Assembly: GCA_050084515.1 (NCBI GenBank)
Contig: CM114272.1
Span: 52,204,001-52,268,000, forward strand
DNA from: Blasia pusilla
Taxonomy: Eukaryota > Marchantiophyta > Marchantiopsida > Blasiales
Reading direction: 5' to 3'
Length of the DNA stretch: 64,000 nt
The position numbers were made by a program, and so were the translations under genes. Positions 45,380 through 58,060 of the stretch are shown here, piece after piece. Below the pieces are notes generated by a model, which made no database searches, was not told the DNA's origin, and saw only the letters and a list, made by a program, of their open reading frames with translations. Numbering within the stretch: position 1 is the stretch's first letter; the number at the start of each line of letters is the position of its first letter.

Positions 45380-46763
45380 CTCTATACACAAGATCAATTT
45401 CTCCTGCAAGCACTTTCTTTCTGATAAAATGATAGTGCACCTCAACATAGTTTTGTACGAGCATGAAACACAAGGTTATTAGGAAGCTTGATGCTATTAA
45501 TATTGTCTGCATATATTACACTAGGTCTTAAGTTACTAACACCAATCTCAACAAGTAATCGATGAAGCCACACCGCCTCACATGTTGTATTGGTTGCTCC
45601 TCTATACTCACCCTCTATTGGAGATAAAGCAACTGTAGGTTGCTTCTTTTAAGCCCAACTTATAGCTGTACTTCCCAAAGTAAATGAATAACCAGATGTG
45701 GAGTGTCGATCGGACACGCTTCCTACCCAATCAGCATCTGTGAATCCCTGTAATTGAAAACTCGAAGAAGGTTCAAATTGAAGTCCCAATTGAAAAGAGA
45801 ATTTCACATACCGCATAATCCTCCTCACAACATCAAGGTGAGGTTTTCGATGTGCTTGCATAAACTGGCTTACTAGGTCAACACCATAACTCAAATCTGG
45901 TCTGATTATAGTTAGATAGATCAAACTTCCAACCATACGCCTGTACATATTAGAGTCTGCAAGCAACTCTCCTTCATCCACTCTTAGCTTCACACTCTAG
46001 TCCAACGGTGTAGAGATTGGCTTACAAGCCGTCATACCATATTTTGAAAGCATATGAAGAGCATATTATCGTTGTAGGAACCATATGCTCTCTCCAACCT
46101 TGATAAACTCAACACCAAGGAAGTACTTGAGTTCTCCCAAGTCCTTCATATCAAATTCTTCTTGTAACTTAAGCTTGACTTGTTCTACTTTTTCTTCAGT
46201 ACTTCCAATAATCAAGAGACCGTCAATATACAACACAATGAGAAACGTATGATCTTGTCTTCTCAAGACATATAACGAGGAGTCATAATCACATACCCTA
46301 AAACCCCCAACTCTTGTAGGACGTATGTAATCTTGCCATACCAAGCTCTTGGAGCTTGTTTGAGCCCATATAGAGCTTTCTTCAACCTGCATACGCGAAA
46401 TGGAAACTTGGGATGCTCGTATCCAGGTGGTGGAATCATAAATACCTCCTCGTATAGATATCCATTCAAGAAGGTATTCTTGACGTCCAAGTGATGTAAT
46501 CTCCACTTCTTACTAAGTGCAACTGCAACCACTGTTCTCGTAGTCGCCATCTTTCCAACATGGCTAAATGTTTCATCATAATCGATGCCATATTGTTGTG
46601 CATAGCCCTTAGCCACCAATCTCGCTTTATATTTGTTAATTATACCATCTTGATTGCATTTGATTTTGTAAACCCATTTGTAACCAGTAGCTTCCTTACC
46701 GGAAGGTATATCAACGAGCTCCCATGTATGTTGATGTCTTAATGCAGCAAGCTCTTCCTCCAT
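45380..46763 (-). pseudogene. Copia reverse transcriptase and RNase H
   Basis: RT begins HTWELVDIPSGKEATGYKWVYKIK (46740-46670) and includes KARLVAKGYAQQYGIDYDETF, HHLDVKNTFLNGYL and LKKALYGLKQAPRAWY. The active-site box is LYIDGLLI (about 46240-46215), where the second Asp of YVDD has become Gly. RNase H follows (45993-45649) with MVGSLIYLTIIRPDLSYGV and GFTDADWVGSVSDRHSTSGY, continuing past a stop to about 45380. Confidence 0.88.
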
Positions 46764-46814
46764 AGCTTCAATCCATTCGACTTTACTTGGAACTTCTTCA
46801 AAATAACTCCGCTC

Positions 46815-48126
46815 CTATTCTTGAAGGATAGTCATCATATATGCATGATGTGTCACAAGGAAACCTTCATTTATGAATCTATGAACTGGATGTGTAACTT
46901 TACTTGATCTACGAAGTTGTTGTTCAGAGGTAGATGCCTCTAACACTTGATTCGAGCTCTGACTAGTGTCAACAGACTCAATATGTATTCTTTCCATCCA
47001 TGGACTCACAGATTTAATTGATGAATCTAGGACCTCTCCTAATCCTACACTAGTACTTGGGGAAGTTGAAGACAAAGTCAGTTGGTTTACAATCATATTC
47101 TCCCCCTCAACAGACGAGTTTAGAAGTGGAATAGGCTCAGATGGAGCATACCATGACTTTAGCTCATCAAAGACAATATTGCGACTAATAATAAGTTGCT
47201 TAGAGGATGAAATGTAGTATTTATACCCCTTAGTTCCATCAGCATAGCCAATGAAGATACATCTTTCAGACTTGGGGTCTAATTTTTTACGTCTCTCAGA
47301 AGGAACATGAGCATAACAAATACAGCCCAATACTTTTAAGAAGGAGAAATCATGTTTACTTCTTATAAAGACTTCAAATGGGGTTTTATCATGAACTCGT
47401 ACTATTGGAGTTCGGTTGATTAAGAAGATTGCATATGCTACAGCCTCTGCCCAATACATCTTAGGCATGTTCTTCTCATTTAGCATAGCTCGTGCCACTT
47501 CAGCAATATATCGATTCTTCCTCTCAGCCACTCCATTTTGTTGTGGAGTGTAACGGCAAGTCACTTGACGTTGGATGTCACTCTAACATAAATAGTCATC
47601 AAACTCTGTTGAAAGATACTCTCCTCCTCCATCACAACACAATTTTAAAATGGGTTCTCCAGTTTGCTTCTCTACTAGAACTCTGAATGTTTGGAACACT
47701 GAGAATACCTCTGACTTGGCTTTCAGAAAGTATATCCATATATACCTAGAGAAGTCATCAATAAATGAAACAAAGTACTGGCAACCACTAAGGCTATGTT
47801 GTGATGATGTCCACACATCACCGTGGATCAACTCCAATATCGTGGATGCTCTTCTAAATATGTGGCATAAAAGAATTGGACATATGAATCTAACGTAGTA
47901 TCCAAGCTAGATTCATATGTCCAATTCTTTTATGCCACATATTTAGATCTGTGACTTGTTGGCCCGTTTGACCATATATTGTTGTTTGAATCTCTGGCAT
48001 AGAAACATCTAATTTGAATATTCTACCATATCTAGTTCCTTTGGCTATCGTAGCCTAGTTATCCATTATTTCAATGAAACAACCATCTATGTTAAACTTC
48101 ACTTGATAACCATGTTCTACTATCTG
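46815..48126 (-). pseudogene. Copia integrase with pre-integrase segment
   Basis: The minus strand carries the GAG-pre-integrase segment LNMWHKRIGHMNL (about 47950-47910), broken by a fold-back duplication. The integrase core has HGDVWTSS (first Asp), FIDDFSRYIWIYFLKAKSE, LCCDGGGEYLS (second Asp) and TPQQNGVAERKNRY (Glu), then the copia-specific KTPFEVFIRSKHDFSFLKVLGCICYAH and FIGYADGTKGYKYY. All DDE residues remain. One in-frame stop lies between the second Asp and the Glu. Confidence 0.88.
47853..47947. repeat. Perfect 40-bp fold-back palindrome in copia
   Basis: Arms 47853-47892 and 47908-47947 are exact reverse complements with a 15-base spacer. The right arm is the normal pre-integrase coding sequence (minus strand); the left arm is an inverted copy that breaks the frame. 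Confidence 0.95.
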
Positions 48127-49276
48127 TCATACAGAGATCAGGTTTCTTGCAATGGTAGGAACATAAAAAACATTTCCAAGAGCACAAAGACCATCTGATG
48201 CTATTGGAACTTTACCAATATGCATGATATGATATTGAGTGTCATCTCCTATGAGCACAATTACAAGATCTTTCACCGGCTCCAAATTACTAAACCATTT
48301 AGCTTGTGAGGTCATATGATTTGATGCACCAGAGTCAATGTATCAATCTGTTGTCGAGTCTTTCTTGACGATTGCTCCCATATAATGAGTCATAACCAAG
48401 AGATGCTCTCTTTTTGAATGTTGTTGTTCTTGGTACTGCTCTTGATGTTGTTGCTTCACATAATTTTGTTGTTGTAAGGCTCCTATTCTCATGTCTGCCT
48501 TCTTCTTGAAGAAAAAATCTTTGCATTGTGACCCTTTATGCCACAGTAATTGCAAGATCCAGGGACCCTCTGCTGCTGACCTCGACCCCAACAGTTTCCA
48601 CCATCACCATCTTGTGATTGCGTCTAGTACTGGTTCGTAGTTGATTGAATGAAGTTATATTGAGTGCCTCTTCCTCCATATGCTTGATATCCACCACGAC
48701 CACGGAAGCTTCTGCCATGACTCCTACCTCTGTTTGATCCATAACGTGCAAATAGCGCACTCTCTTGCAGACTAGACAAGCTACTACTGCCTACTAGGCG
48801 CATCTCTTCATTCATTAACAGTGGGACTAACTCTTGAAAGGTTAGATATTTCTCTCTCACAGAGATAGAGGTCTCAAAGGACTTGTAATCCTTGGGAAGG
48901 CCTTGAAGAGTGAAAAAATCACATCATCATCTTCTACTGCCACTCTAATGCTATTCAACTAATCAACAATATGTCTGATACTCAAAATATAATCATTGAT
49001 GTTTTGCGATCCTTTCCTCACTTTGTTTAATTGTTGTTTCAATTGAAGCTTTTTGGCCTTTGTAGATTTCTGGAATAGCTTTTCCTATGCATCCCAGGCC
49101 TTCTTCGGAGTATCAACATCTTGAATATGACCTATCATTGGCGAACTGATCGTTATTGAAATGTAGTGGATTACTTGCCTTACGTATTTGTTCAAGGCGC
49201 AAACATTCAAGTCTGTTGAGTCACCTTCTACCTTGGCCTCATCACCTGTGAAAAGCTCCCATAGTTCTTGACCCAT
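48127..49276 (-). pseudogene. Copia Gag and protease
   Basis: Minus strand. 49276-49085 is the UBN2-type gag start (MGQELWELFTGDEAK... DVDTPKKAWDA). Later pieces include YLTFQELVPLLMNEEMRL, a Gly/Arg-rich RGRSHGRSFRGRGGYQ stretch and a damaged zinc knuckle near 48555-48500. The protease core DSGASNHMTSQAKWF is at about 48345-48290 and leads to LGNVFYVPTIARNLISV, the usual copia protease end. Multiple stops. Confidence 0.82.
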
Positions 49277-49880
49277 GAGAAATTATTTCATGTGAAACTT
49301 CCAGACATTGTGATTCTACTTATCTAGCTTCTCGCCTGTGATTGCTGCTTAGGAATACTCCGTGACGAACGATTTCACTCACAAAAAACATAATTTCAGG
49401 CTCTCTACTACTCCAATTGAAGCATAGATCACTCTTACACAAAAATTGACCTGAAATTTGCCAAAATTGGTCAATTGTATGAAAGAACTAGTCGAAATTG
49501 GCCTGTAGAGAGAAAACTGCACAACTTTTCTTCACTAATTGCACTATCCTACAATGAAATTGCTATTGCATGAGCTCACAATGTCAAAATCGAGCGATTT
49601 TAGATGCGTTGGAAAGCTTTCAACAAGCTCTACAAGATTATTAGATGAGCTTTTGGAAACATTAGAAGCCGCTGCGGACTTAGATGACTAATTCGATCAA
49701 GAAAGCCTTCAAGAACGCCTCCAAAATTTTATCACCATCAAAGCTCCACCTGAAATCTGCACCCACTGAGCTCTGAATAAAATTTCCTTCTCCCAAACTG
49801 AAATTGTGCCTTCTCTTGCCTCTCTTCTCTCCTCAAACACCATGAATTTCAAGTGATGTTCTCCTATCCCTCTAATACCA

Positions 49881-50192
49881 TGTGAAAAATTGCTAAAGAA
49901 GCATAACATGTGGGAAACGGTTCTCACACTCTCACACCACCATGGAGAACAAAATTTGCAATGAGAGAATGAGTGGAGGCTATTTCCCTTCTGAATTATA
50001 TAGGGTATGTATAAACAACCCTAACCCTAACCTTAACCATAGTCTCGAGTTAGACTAACTGTAATTAACTAATCCTCGTTAAGATAATCGCGCTTAATTG
50101 ACTAACCAAGATTAAGCTTCCCTATTTTGTGTGAGTATCAAATGTAGTAGTTCAGGTGTCTCATGAGCTTGATTGTAACTCAATCTTCAATA
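49881..50192 (-). repeat. Copia 5' LTR
   Basis: Partner of 44957-45268; the tRNA-Met-like primer site follows directly on the minus strand. Confidence 0.9.
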
Positions 50193-50219
50193 AAGCATGT
50201 ATTCAATTCAATTTTGCAG

Positions 50220-50930
50220 GAGTGCACAGATGTAGTTATTCGTTAAGTTCTACCTACTGTGACATTTGAGGGCAAAACATATTATAAGTCCACTTTGGTA
50301 AGTGATTGGGCCTGCAATCCTTCCATTTCTAAAGATAGGCTAACACGGATATCACAGAAAACATATTACACTACAGATAAGGTAAAAGAACCAACTAATG
50401 CAGATTGCCCAACTTGTTATGTTGATATTAGAAGTGATATAGCTGTTTTGTTTGAGTCTACTACACAAGTTGGCCCTTCTAATTGATCAAGTAAGTCAAT
50501 GAAGAGAAAACGAAAAGAGTTGGATGAAAAAAAGTAGTCCCTATAAAGGAGTTTTGGTTAGCTTGCATTTTATTCATCAAACATAAATATGGTAGTGAAT
50601 GGGGTAGATGTAGATCTCCTATTGATCTTTTGGACCGGCCTGTCCCAAAAGATGAGCAAATAGGTAGTGTCTGTCAGATATTGTGCACTTGGTATTGGCA
50701 CTCAAGTAAGAGCAACTCCTTGTTCACATATGATGCATGGGATGGCCAATATATTGATATTGAAATTTCGATTTCAAATGTGAGTTTGTGAATGAAGCCA
50801 AGTCTTACATCTAGGATATATGAATTAGATAATGGTGATCTACAAGTGGTCAATGATTACATTCGCAATATGTCATCTTTTTCCAAGTGATCTGTATGTT
50901 TAAGAGTGAAGTCATTTTGTGAGATTATGA
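50220..50930 (+). pseudogene. Unrecognised spliced gene, exons right of the copia insertion
   Basis: The acceptor TTTTGCAG at 50212-50219 restores the frame from the exon ending at 44948 (GHE/ECTDVVI). It then reads TVTFEGKTYYKSTLVSDWAC (50259-50486) and, after stops, a basic KRKRKELDEKK and ACILFIKHKYGSEWGRC...DLLDRPVPKDEQIGSVCQIL to about 50760, then ELDNGDLQVVNDYI. The cysteines in ADCPTCYVD may bind metal but no domain is recognised. Same gene as 43580-44948. Confidence 0.4.
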
Positions 50931-51649
50931 TAGGCTAGTTTTGGGAGGAGATAGGTTAGGGGGATGAGGACGTGGCTATATGAGCATCTTGCTCATACTG
51001 AGGTTCAATTCCTCTCCGTCATAGGTGCCAAAGTAGTGGGGAAAGTGGAAGTTGCACAAAACATTGAGTCAGTGGAAACATGTAGATAATTCCACCTCAC
51101 ATATCATTACCATGTTTGGCAATGGCTTGGGTATTGTTGAGGGCTGTTATCAAGTGCAACAACACAAGACCGCCACACGAAGGGGTACTTAATTTTAATT
51201 TCAATCACCTAAACAAATCAAGGACAAAAATTTACTCAACGAAATATAGGGGTTATAATTTTTTGAAACTTGCGGATTTAAAGGAAGTAAGGGGGAGAAA
51301 AAAAAATTTAACTTATAAGTTAGGGGCTTTCGACCCCAAAACGTCGTAGGTGATGTAGGAGGTATACATGGACTATCCCTCCCAAGACAACAATAGAAAT
51401 TCAGAACAAAATATTGAGCATGTTGCACAACACAAGGCTAGAAGTGCTAGGTGTCAAAGGAAGAGACGAGCAATTGGATGCATAACATATGTTCCTCATC
51501 GACTCACTCCTATATTTGTTTCCCCTTTGTAAAATTTTTCTTACCCTATTCAAACTTTAAGCAAATTTATCATGTAGGTCAATTGATTTTAAATTACTTT
51601 TTGAAAATCAAATTTAGTTCTTAGTTTGATATTGTTTTGCTATTACAGG

Positions 51650-52590
51650 CTTTGACTTCCTTCTCATCCACAAGGGTTACATGATTTACGACAAATTGCA
51701 AGAGCACAAGGGCAGAGGCGAAGACATGAGAATTTGGCAAGAGCCCAAGCGCAAAGACAACAAGGAGCTAAATTTACCATAGATCATAGAGTTGGTGCCT
51801 GATGTGTGGTAGAGGACGTTGAAGAAGTTATAGGTCCTTTGACTTCTACGATTGCTCCGTCCACGATGATTATGCAAAACTCTCCGTTGTAAGTTTCTTC
51901 TCTTTTTTTTTTAATTTCATTTTCCAATCATAGAGTTGGATATTTCTTACTAATTATATGATGATTCTTGATTTTAATGAAGATTTGTATTGCTTGCTAT
52001 TAATATAGACTTCCATATCCTTCCAACCAACAAGGAGTGCGAGCCTTACGTCAAGTAATAAGAGCTAGAGGCCAAAGACGAAGACATGCAAACTTAGATC
52101 AATGTAATATTGTGGCGCCTTCAGACTCTCTATTGCCCATATTATCTGAAGAAGGTGTATTTTCTCATGATTATCAACCGACTACCACGATGGATTGTAT
52201 TGAAACTTCCCTAATTTATTTTTCATACCTTATATCTTTTCACTCTTAAATTAATTAGATTAGTAAATCATTCAAGGGTTTATGTTGGAAAAGAATATTT
52301 ATTGTGTATATATGAGGTTAGTTTTTCCAATTGTAGAGTTTCATTGCATGTTGTCAAAAAATTTCACTAACAAAGTGCTATATTTTCAAATGATAGACTT
52401 CCACTACCTCTTAATCCGCGAGGCTTATATGAGTTACGTCAAGTGGCTAGAGCTGAAGGAGAAAGGCCTAGACATGCAACCTTGATTCAAAGCGTAGTTG
52501 TTGCCCAATCCACTATCTTGCCTATAATCCAAGAATTGGAAATCTCAACAATTCCTCAAGATGAAGTTCAAGAACACTATTCCAGGTAAC
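51650..52590 (+). pseudogene. Tandemly duplicated Arg-rich N-terminal exons of the Helitron Rep
   Basis: Three exon-like modules at about 51650-51800, 52010-52200 and 52395-52590, each preceded by a T-rich intron and AG, encode the same motif: LP-x-P-x-(N/H)-x-QGL/V-x2-LRQ-x-(A/I)RA-x-G(Q/E)R-x-RHA(N/T)L-x-Q. After the motif come hydrophilic residues and PI-x-E/EL. Examples are VRALRQVIRARGQRRRHANL and LYELRQVARAEGERPRHATL. The basic patch suggests nucleic-acid binding. Modular duplication of an exon with its intron is unusual for this gene. Confidence 0.65.
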
Positions 52591-52864
52591 TTGACTTTAG
52601 TTTAAGAATCTAGGTTAGTTCAAAATTTTCATTTAGTGGAGAGAGAGAGTGTGTGTGTGTTTGTGTGTTAATATGGTGTTTATTTATTTCAAAGTTTCTT
52701 TAGATCCTCATCATGGAGATGGAGTTGATGAAAATGAAAGGGGATCTCCTAATTTGATCCTCTCTAATCGAAATTCACGGTTTGCTAGAAGTCTTCGATC
52801 TTTGTTGAATATTGCACATTCTCAAGATTTCCAAGAAAAGGATATACAACATTTACGGTTAAGG

Positions 52865-54621
52865 GAGGGTGTGGATACTATGACTGGATGTCATACTATT
52901 GGCGGCATGACACAAATTTGTGCCACATGCAAGGCTTACCATTGGAAATGTGAAAGAGTAAAGGGCCATAATATTAGATTATCACTTTTTGGTAAGTGTT
53001 GTGATTATGGTAAGATACAACTTCCATTTTTGAAGGCCTCACCTCCACTACCATCCTCATTAATATCAAGTATAGGTCAAGACAATATTCACTTTCTGCG
53101 TAATTCTCGTGCTTATAATTTTGCATTACAATTAGCATCTACTGGGGTGCATATGGAAGAATTTTGTAGTAGAACTCCATATTTTAGGATACAAGGTGTG
53201 TTTACCATGCTCTTGGTCCACTTTTTCTAGATGTGGGCATGACTCCACAATTTTCTCAAATCTATATTCATGACACTGATCATGAATTGGAAAATCGAGG
53301 AAGGACCATGCTTGATCTTTGGCCTACAATATTGAGAGGATTGTAGGATATGATGCATATGCATCATCCATACATAAGATTATTTTGATATATGGCAAGA
53401 GATGAAAGGAGATCTGAACTACATCTTCTTATCAAGGGAAGTAAGAGAGGCCTTGATGCCAAACGATATAGCATGCCAATTGCATAAGAGATTGCTACAA
53501 TATTGCCTGGTGATGGTAGTGAAGTCATGCAAAATCTTGATATTGTAGTATGCTTTCATGGAGGAAGAGTTTGTCAAATATCTGATTTAAATGAGGCCTA
53601 TATACCCTTGCATTTTGTTTTGCTCTTCATTTATGGTGAAGCAGGATGGCACCATGGAATACCGGTGGGGAGACTATGAAATTATAATGTGGAAGAGGTA
53701 TTACAAGCTGATGGTATGGTCGAACCTGGGGATGAGCATATGGATGAGGAAAATTTTGAACAACCAAACTTGGAGGGTATTGGAAATTCAAGGAGGAGAA
53801 AGACTATTATTGCTCTACAATTTGCTTCCTTTCGTCTGCATACAAGAGTTGAAGCTGTTGATGATAACAAATTACAGAGGTTTGGAAGACTCTCCCAAAA
53901 GTATATGGTTGACGTATATGCCACTATTGAAATATAATGATTGACTTGGGTACGTGTGAATCAGACACAATGGAGAGTTGATCTTTATCATGGTATAAAA
54001 GATGCTTTGAGTAGGCTTGATGGAAATGGTCACGCAATTGGAAGACGTATCATCTTGCCCTCTTCCTTTATTGGTGGGCCACGCCATATGCATCAATTAT
54101 ATCAAGATGCAATGGCCATTGTTAGAAATTTTGGGAAGCATGATTACTTTTTTACTATGACATGCAATCCTAGATGGCCTAAGATCATCTCTGCTTTACT
54201 ACCTGGTCAAGTAGCTTCTGATCGACCAGACTTAGTTTTTCGAGTGTTTGAACAAAAGAAGAAAGAGTTACTACGATTGATAGTTGAAAAAATATTGGGA
54301 AAAGTTGTAGGATATATTCATGTGGTAGAGTTTCAAAAAATAGGTTTATCACATGTGCATGTGTTGATTATTCTCTCCCAAGAGGAGAAGCCAAAGACTA
54401 CTACAACTTTTGATGAGATTATATGTGCAGAGATACTTGATGTGCTAACACATCCGAGACTCTTTGGGACAATGAGTAATTGTATGATTCATGGTCCACA
54501 TGGAATATTGAAACCTAATGCTCCATGCATGGACAAGAATACAAAAAAAATGCACCAAGGGTTATCAAAGGTCGTTTGCGTTTATGACTTCGGAAAGCGA
54601 GGATGGATATCCTATATCTAG
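52865..54621 (+). pseudogene. Helitron Rep: Cys-rich segment, Helitron-like N domain and HUH nuclease
   Basis: Rep nicks and joins DNA during rolling-circle transposition. 52865-53230 includes a Cys/His group (ICATCKAYHWKCERV) and LPFLKASPPLP. From 53260 the Helitron-like N domain runs LENRGRTMLDLWPTILRGL, ARDERRSELHLLIKG, PGDGSEVMQNL. The best part (53941-54621) reads GRRIILPSSFIGGPRHMHQL, YFFTMTCNPRWPKI and SHVHVLIIL, with HVH codons at 54352-54360, the HUH metal-binding pair. Frame changes at 53230, 53590 and 53940. Confidence 0.85.
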
Positions 54622-54759
54622 AAGGTATGAATCTTCTTATGCAATAAATATTTTAAGGTTTATTTTTAACTTATTTCTTAATCTATATTTATATAAAATT
54701 CAGTTCCTTATTATTATTATTATTATTTTATTTTTGGTATTAATTCATTTTTATGGATT

Positions 54760-57700
54760 TTGTAGGCGTGATAATGGAAAATCTATTAAAAACGCAACAC
54801 ATGATCTTGATAATCGTTGGGTGGTTCCTTATAATCCTTTGTTATGTATCCTATTTGATTTTCATATCAATTTGGAGATCACTAATAACATCTTGGCAGT
54901 TAAATATCTTTACAAGTATGTGTATAAAGGATGCGATACGATATCATATGCACTATCGAGGAGGCTTGATACGTCAACAAGTGCAGATATTATTTAAGAG
55001 ACTTTCCAATACCTTTATGACAGGTAAATTTCCAAAAGAAAAGGGATTATTTCAACTATATTTTAAATTCTGATATTTTTTAAATTAATTATAAACTAAT
55101 ATCTTCTTTATTTGGATAATTTTAGATATATATCTTCTTATGAAGCATGCTGGCGAATCTTTAAGTTTGGGTTGCATGCGGAGCAACCAAATATTATGAG
55201 ATTAGCTGTACATCTTCCTTATAGTCAAATGGTGTACTTAGTGACAATGATGCTCTTGAGGATATCTTGGAGCGAACCAAGAGAACAACACTTACAGAGT
55301 GGTTTGAAACAAACAAGAGCAATTTGAATGCTTGAGAATATCTTTATGTGGAGTTTCCACTATACTACTCTTGGAATAAAGATACAAAGAAATTGCAAGC
55401 AAAGAAACGAGTGAAGAAAGGTTGTGAACATCCCATAGGTCCATTATATCTCACCCATCTAGGTAAATTTATATTTTTTCATATTCTTAGATATGTGAAT
55501 TTTTTTTTATAGTTGGAAAGTTTGTAAGTGGTTCCTTTAATTTGTTGCAAGGGATGGAGAGCGTCATTGGTTACGATTGCTTCTACATCATGTTAGAGGT
55601 GCCCAATCTTATGAAGATTTAAAAAACTTTGAGGGAGTAGTCTATTCAATTTTCAAGGAGACTGTCATACCAATGGGACTTCTAGAGGATGATCGTGAGG
55701 TTATGTCTTGCTTTCATGAGGCTTCTATGATCCGAACAGGTTATTTGCTACGCCAACTTTTTGCCATTATTTTGCTTTACATCACTCCAGCCATTCATGG
55801 TTCCATATGGACACACTTCTTAGCATCTTTGACCAAGGATCTATTGTATGGAAGACGTCCGGTACTGGAATACTTCCTTTGGGCAAACATTTTAAGACTT
55901 TGTGCATTTCTCTTTTTGATAAAATAAAAACTACCTTATTTATGAAATGGAATATTTTTGCATAAAAATCTTAAGTGAATGACTACTAATATTGATGAAT
56001 TATTGTTCTTTGCATAGACACGGTGTTTCTGACCTTGCTTTCGATAATTTGACAATCAATAGTCCTTTGTTAGAGATTGATTATCATTTATAAGATCATG
56101 GGAAAAGATTATCAGACTTTCTTGATATGCCTCAACCAATCTCTACATCAAATAATTCTATGCCTTCACATTTGGAACTAGAAGAGCTTTCTTATGATGT
56201 AAATATTTTAAGAGGACGTCGGCGAGTCGTAGAGGTGGCCTTGAATGATGGACAATGTGTCATTTGGGAAATCATGCATAATCTATTGGAGGAAGATATG
56301 CATAATGTGCCACCAAAGGTAAGGATCATTTAAGATCTTTTATTTTTGTACCATTCTATTTTTTAATGATATTTTTCGACTAAGCCTTCTGTTTTATTTG
56401 TTCCCTTTCAGGCAAGAGTGTTCTTTATTGATGGTCCGGGAGGAAATGGAAAGACTTTCCTATATAATCTCCTATTGGCAAAAGTACGGAGTGAAAGTCG
56501 TATTACCTTGGGAGTTGCACTTTCTGGGATTGCTGCTTTATTATTGGACGGAATTCGTACTTCACACTCACGTTTTAAAATTCATCTAAATATCCATGAA
56601 AGCTCAACGTGAAAGTATGTATTTTAATTATTTATCTCTACTCTTTATTTTTAAATATGGGTTAAGGGATATTCTTGATGGCTATATCTTACTGATCTTA
56701 TGTTTGGAAGCTTATTTGTTAATAGCGATAATGCACGCTTGATTCAAAAAGCTCTCTTGATAATATGGGATGAAGCACCTATGACTCATCGCTTTGCCTT
56801 TGAGGCTGTTAGTCGTACTATGCAAGATATCATGGGATTGGTTGATCCTAGATTGAAACATTTGCATTTGGAGGTAAGATCGTTATCTTAGGAGGCGACT
56901 TCCGGCAATTATTGCATGTGGTACGACACGGAGATCAACCAAAGAAAGTGCGAGCATGCCTAAAAAGATCTGTTTTATGGCCTCATGTAAGGATCATAAA
57001 ATTGACAATGAACATGAGAGTGGCGTCTTTAGAAGGTAAGTATTTAAGAGATATTTTCCTTATATTTCAATAACATTTATTATTATTACTTCTATAGCAT
57101 ACTCTATACATTTTATTGTTCTCTTGATAATAGGATATGCACGTGAAGATCAACAAGATTTTTGTGATTGGCTACTAAGACTCGGAGAGGGTCGTGTGCC
57201 TATAGACTCAGAATATAGGTGAAGATACTATTTAAGTACCGAACGAGATGGTGACTCAGACAAACAATCTAAGTGATTTGATTGACATCATTTATGGAAA
57301 TAATAACACATTATGGAAAGATATTCGATTCTTGGGTGGTAGAGCTATTCTTACCACCAAAAAATATCAATGTGGATATAATCAATATTGAAGTAATGTC
57401 TTGATTTCCCGGAGAGGTAATCATTTCTTTTCTGTTTCTCTATATTTTTTTGATGTCTTAATGTTTATAGAATCATGTGCTAATTTTGGGTACTAAAATT
57501 AATGTTATTAATCTTTTACTTAATCTTCTCCCTTTATGGTTTGCAAGAGCGTATCTTGTTAAGTGCAGATTCAATTGTGGATGAGGCGATGAGGAATATT
57601 TACCCGACAGAGTTTTTAAACACATGTTTACCTTTTGGATTGCCTCCCCATTGTTTGACCTTAAAGATAGGTGCTCCGATCATGCTATCACAAAACTTTA

Positions 57701-58020
57701 ATGACACTAAGGGACAAGCTAATGTAACCCGAATGGTGATTCGTGGATTCAATCGACATGTCATAGATGTTGAAATCATTAACGGTAAAAACATAGGAGA
57801 TAGAGTATTTATTCCACATATCCCTTTAATTGCATATGACTCAGGCTTACCTTTTGACTTACGAAGATGTCAATTTCCTATACGTCTAGCTTTTGCTATG
57901 ATCATCAACAAGTCTCAAGGTCAAACCTTAGAAGAAATCGAAATATATTTACCAATGTGCGTATTTTCCCATAGTTAACTTTACGTGGCTTTATCTAGGG
58001 TAGGCACTAGAAGGTCCATC
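54760..58020 (+). pseudogene. Helitron Pif1-like helicase region
   Basis: A superfamily 1 helicase that would unwind the donor strand. Blocks: 54790-54970 (DLDNRWVVPYNPLL, YLYKYVYKGCD), 55130-55330 (YEACWRIFKFGLH, MRLAVHLP), 55550-55930, 56030-56330 (EIDYHL, RLSDFLDMPQP), Walker A GPGGNGKT at 56433-56456 after the acceptor TTTCAG, Walker B IIWDEAPM near 56760-56783, then LGGDFRQLLHVV and MNMRV near 56890-57020. The C-terminal block is 57550-57980 (LLSADSIVDEAM, IGAPIMLSQNFN, INKSQGQTLE). A TAA interrupts the YVALSRV box at about 57976. Confidence 0.88.
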
Positions 58021-58060
58021 CACCTTATGATATGTAGTGGTCAACATCCAAACAAACAAG

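Larger units (their letters stand above)
44957..50192 (-). mobile_element. Ty1/copia LTR retrotransposon, degraded, in an intron
   Basis: Two 312-bp LTRs (44957-45268 and 49881-50192) flank a minus-strand gag-pol. The flanks AGGCA (44952-44956) and AAGCA (50193-50197) look like a 5-bp target duplication with one change. The primer site next to the right LTR (minus strand TGGTATTAGAGGG, 49880-49868) resembles the tRNA-Met site of copia elements. A polypurine tract (minus GAGGGGGAG, 45277-45269) sits beside the left LTR. By eye the LTRs differ at about one site in eight, mostly transitions, so the insertion is old. Confidence 0.92.
51100..58060 (+). mobile_element. Autonomous-type Helitron, degraded
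   Basis: Contains, in order, repeated Arg-rich exons, a Cys/His-rich segment, the Helitron-like N-terminal domain with HUH nuclease, and a Pif1-like helicase, separated by AT-rich introns. This is the plant Helitron Rep/helicase gene. Neither terminus is identified with confidence. The approximate limits are where recognisable sequence starts and ends. Frameshifts and stops show it is dead. The helicase C-terminus closely matches the fragment at 25500-25857. Confidence 0.85.
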
